From Eutrigla gurnardus (Eukaryota > Chordata > Actinopteri > Perciformes > Triglidae), in contig OY741265.1 of the NCBI GenBank assembly GCA_963514095.1, positions 536,501-600,500 on the forward strand: a DNA stretch of 64,000 nucleotides, written 5' to 3'. Every line of letters starts with the position of its first letter. Position 1 is the first letter of the stretch. The position numbers and the translations under genes are program-made. The notes below the pieces were generated by a model that saw nothing but the letters and a program-made list of their open reading frames with translations, did not search any database and was not told the DNA's origin. Shown one piece after another: positions 61,270 through 64,000 of this stretch.

Positions 61270-64000
61270 ATGACTTCCGTGTCTGAGTTTGTTGCTGCGC
61301 CTTCAGAAGTGTTGTTGAGTAGCTGTACTAAAGAACAGTTATTGCAGATAGCTGATCATTATGAAATTGGGGTTGCAGAGAAAAAGCGAAAGGGTGAGAT
61401 AAAGTTGGTTATCGTCTCTGCTTTGTTAGAGAGAGGTGTCTTTGGAAAGGGCGAACCTGTGTCTGAGATGACTTCGCTACCTGTCGGTCCGGCTGGGGCG
61501 CCAGGCTTCGTGCCGGTGTCCAACCTGACTTTTGAGCAGCAGAGAGAGTTGATGTTGTTGCAGTTTGAGCAGGAAAAATTGCAGTTTGAGCAGGAAAAAT
61601 ATAAACTCAAGGTCGAAATCGAGAGTAAGATGGAGATTCAAAAAATGACGTTTGAGTTGCAGAAATGTAAGTTAGACTTAATTAGAGACGGCAAGCTGAG
61701 TGAGTCGGGAGCGGAGGCTGCCTCTGTCTCTGGTGCGGTGCCGCGTTCTGGTGAGATGAGCGCAAATGTACGTTTATTGCCGAAGTTTAATGAGAGGGAC
61801 CCCGATACCTTTTTTACGCTTTTTGAGCGTATTGCTGATGCGAGAGGGTGGCCGGATAGGGACCGGACTCTGATGCTGCAGTGTGTGCTTACGGGCAGGG
61901 CTCAGGAGGCATACTCTGCATTGAGTGCGACTGACTGTGTAAAATACGCTAAAGTAAAATCGTCGGTTCTGAAAGCGTACAAGCTAGTCCCTGAGGCTTA
62001 TCGGCAAAAGTTCAGGAAATGGGTGAAAGGTGATAAGCAGACTAACGTGGAGTTGGCCCGTGATTTGTTGTGTCATTTCAACCGTTGGTGTACCGCTGCT
62101 GAGGTGGACAATTTTGAGGACTTGCGGGAGTTAATGGTGTTAGAGCAGTTCAAAAACTCGATTCCTCAGCGCATAGCTACGTATGTTGCTGAGCAGAAAG
62201 CAACCACTGTTCTTAAGGCAGCCGAGTTGGCGGACGATTTTGCTTTGACCCACAGTGATGCATGCTCTGGTGGGTATGCGAGACGCAGGGCTAGTAGCTA
62301 TAGTAACTCGCGTTATGGTAACCATTCTTCAGCAGCTGGTCCCTTGCTTACATTTAAAAACTTGCGTGGTAGAGATGACAGCAGTAAAGTGTGTCATTAC
62401 TGTCAGGAACCTGGTCATTGGAAGGACCAGTGCCCTGTTTTGAGGTCTAAGGGTAGACATAAGCCTTTCTCACCTGTACTGGCGCCTGCGTTGTCCTGTT
62501 CCAGTGTCCCGAGGCTGCAGCCGGGGTGTGTGGAGCTGGGCTGTGATGCTGGTTTTGAGCCATTTATCACTAGCGGGGTTGTATCTTTGGTCGGCAGGGA
62601 TGAGCGTCTGCAGATTAGGATGTTGCGGGACACGGGTGCGAAACATTCATTTATTTTGCAGTCAGTGTTGCCTTTTTCCTCTGTTACGGAGACGGGGGAT
62701 TATATTGTGATGCGTGGGATGGAGATGGGGCTGGTTCCGGTGCCACGGCATAATATAGTGCTTAACTGCGAGTTTGTTCAGGGCACTGTTGCGGTGGGAG
62801 TGCGCCACGCGTTACCTGTGGACGGTGTGGAGATGATTTTGGGAAACGATTTGGCTGGTGGTGCTGTATGGGCGAATGTGCCGCCGCCTCCTCTGGTTAC
62901 TGCGAGACCGTTGTTAGCTGGGGCGCGGGATGACAGTGGCCGGAGGTTTCCGGAGGTTTTCCCTGTTTGCGCTGTGACGCGCGCTCAGAGCCGTGCTGTA
63001 GCGTCTCCAGACTCACGTGAAAGTGAGGATAAGAAGTGTGAGTTTGTGGTGCCTTTGCCTGATCTGCCTCCGTCTGTTTCTCTGGAGGAGTGGGTAGAAT
63101 GTCAGCAGTCTGACCCGACTCTGTCCGCTTTGCGGGGTGGTGTTCTTCCTGGAGAGCAGGTGCGGGATGTTGCGCATGGCTATTTCCTCCAGAAGGGCTT
63201 GCTGGTACGGAAGTGGGTGCCATGTGAAGGTGATGTTGTCGGGGAACCAGTGTTGCAGGTCGTTGCACCGGAGAAGTTTCGTCACTTGGTATTGAAAATT
63301 GCGCATGATGACTCTGGTCATTTAGGAGTGAGGAAGACCTACGATCGTGTCTTGCGGTATTTTTTTTGGCCTAAGCTGAAGAGTGATGTTGCCAGGTATA
63401 TTAAGTCGTGCCATACCTGTCAACTCACTAGTAAGCCGAGTCAGTCGATAAAGCCAGCACCGCTTTATCCAATCCCAGCTGTTAGTCAGCCGTTCGAGCA
63501 TTTGGTCATTGACTGTGTGGGACCGTTGCCTCCGTCAAAATCTGGCTGTCTGTATTTGTTGACGGTGATGTGTCAAACTACGCGGTACCCGGCGGCGTAT
63601 CCGTTGCGCTCCGTTACCGCCAGGTCTATTGTGAAGGCTTTGTCACAGTTTATTTCAATTTTTGGTATCCCCAGAGTGATTCAGAGCGACCAAGGGTCTA
63701 ACTTCACGTCTCATCTCTTCTCACAGGTCCTTAAACAGCTCAAGGTGAAACACAACCGTGCGTCAGCGTACCATGCGCAGAGCCAGGGAGCGTTGGAGCG
63801 CTTTCACCAAACGCTAAAGTCGCTGCTGCGCTCTTACTGTGTTGAGCTTGGGGGAGATTGGGAAGAGGGCCTGCCATGGCTGATGTTGTCAGCCCGTGAG
63901 GTCGTGCAGGAGAGCACCGGATTCAGTCCGAACGATCTGGTTTTCGGTCATACAGTGCGCGGTCCGCTTGCGATCCTTAGAGATGATTTGGCTGAGGTTG
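61270..64000 (+). CDS. gag-pol: Gag-protease-integrase polyprotein of Gmr1-like LTR retrotransposon (5' part, runs off window)
   Basis: One frame is open from the ATG at 61270 to the window end, 910 codons without a stop. In order: a charged helix region (residues 18-58) of SAP-like look; a coiled coil (about 86-140) with LQFEQEK repeated; a SCAN-like capsid segment (about 244-324) with WCTAAEV, LRELMVLEQF and AAELADDF; a CCHC zinc knuckle C375-x2-C378-x4-H383-x4-C388; an aspartic protease active site D454-T-G-A; an integrase zinc finger H679-x4-H684-x29-C714-x2-C717; and a catalytic triad D748, D807, E843 with D-x35-E spacing. Protease and zinc finger are about 225 residues apart, with no reverse transcriptase motif between them. 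That order, with a SCAN-related capsid, is known from Gmr1-like Ty3/gypsy elements, in which RT and RNase H follow integrase. All visible catalytic residues are intact, so the copy looks young. Confidence 0.9.
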   Translation, partial: MTSVSEFVAAPSEVLLSSCTKEQLLQIADHYEIGVAEKKRKGEIKLVIVSALLERGVFGKGEPVSEMTSLPVGPAGAPGFVPVSNLTFEQQRELMLLQFEQEKLQFEQEKYKLKVEIESKMEIQKMTFELQKCKLDLIRDGKLSESGAEAASVSGAVPRSGEMSANVRLLPKFNERDPDTFFTLFERIADARGWPDRDRTLMLQCVLTGRAQEAYSALSATDCVKYAKVKSSVLKAYKLVPEAYRQKFRKWVKGDKQTNVELARDLLCHFNRWCTAAEVDNFEDLRELMVLEQFKNSIPQRIATYVAEQKATTVLKAAELADDFALTHSDACSGGYARRRASSYSNSRYGNHSSAAGPLLTFKNLRGRDDSSKVCHYCQEPGHWKDQCPVLRSKGRHKPFSPVLAPALSCSSVPRLQPGCVELGCDAGFEPFITSGVVSLVGRDERLQIRMLRDTGAKHSFILQSVLPFSSVTETGDYIVMRGMEMGLVPVPRHNIVLNCEFVQGTVAVGVRHALPVDGVEMILGNDLAGGAVWANVPPPPLVTARPLLAGARDDSGRRFPEVFPVCAVTRAQSRAVASPDSRESEDKKCEFVVPLPDLPPSVSLEEWVECQQSDPTLSALRGGVLPGEQVRDVAHGYFLQKGLLVRKWVPCEGDVVGEPVLQVVAPEKFRHLVLKIAHDDSGHLGVRKTYDRVLRYFFWPKLKSDVARYIKSCHTCQLTSKPSQSIKPAPLYPIPAVSQPFEHLVIDCVGPLPPSKSGCLYLLTVMCQTTRYPAAYPLRSVTARSIVKALSQFISIFGIPRVIQSDQGSNFTSHLFSQVLKQLKVKHNRASAYHAQSQGALERFHQTLKSLLRSYCVELGGDWEEGLPWLMLSAREVVQESTGFSPNDLVFGHTVRGPLAILRDDLAEV

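Overview
This window reads as nuclear DNA of a teleost fish. The basis is one vertebrate gene with a clear exon-intron structure (nicolin-1, nicn1), many long CA/GT tracts, fish-type SINE and L2-like LINE tails, hAT-like and Harbinger-like non-autonomous DNA transposons, and the start of a Gmr1-like Ty3/gypsy retrotransposon. A run of exactly 200 N (38903-39102) marks an assembly gap inside a large tandem array. Most open frames in the window are by-products of tandem repeats; I accept only two protein-coding units as intact.

Layout. 1-44 kb is intergenic: scattered transposon copies (5.9-7.4, 9.2-10.2, 11.6, 12.2-14.8, 18.5, 21.0, 26.1, 27.8, 29.5-30.8, 31.1-31.9, 39.7 kb) among minisatellites. 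The largest arrays are a 2.9 kb array of about 20-bp units (35996-38902, with an 819-bp higher-order duplication) and a 1.95 kb pyrimidine-only-like array (41021-42975). Two arrays of 70-bp units (23832-24187 and 47771-48167) each carry five CTCF-like cores.

44.3-52.3 kb holds nicn1 on the + strand: a TATA-less, CpG-rich promoter with ETS and X-box-like motifs, one non-coding first exon, six coding exons (all phase 0, 216 codons plus stop), and a 3' UTR with a minisatellite. Its introns are heavily repeat-loaded: exon 2 lies between a 72-nt AC tract and a 119-nt GT tract whose first GT is the splice donor, and the last intron ends in an 860-bp TGT-rich array that runs almost to the acceptor.

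52.3-60.2 kb is intergenic again: a 17-bp minisatellite split by a 0.93 kb transposon whose target duplication can be read directly, hairpins, CA/GT tracts and a 0.9 kb array. From 60229 to the window end lies an LTR retrotransposon: 421-bp 5' LTR, proline-tRNA-type primer site, about 600-nt leader, and a single open frame of at least 910 codons with coiled coil, SCAN-like capsid, zinc knuckle, protease and integrase, but no reverse transcriptase between protease and integrase. That order is the hallmark of Gmr1-like elements, so RT/RNase H should follow beyond the window.

No CRISPR arrays, rRNA genes or functional tRNA genes were seen.
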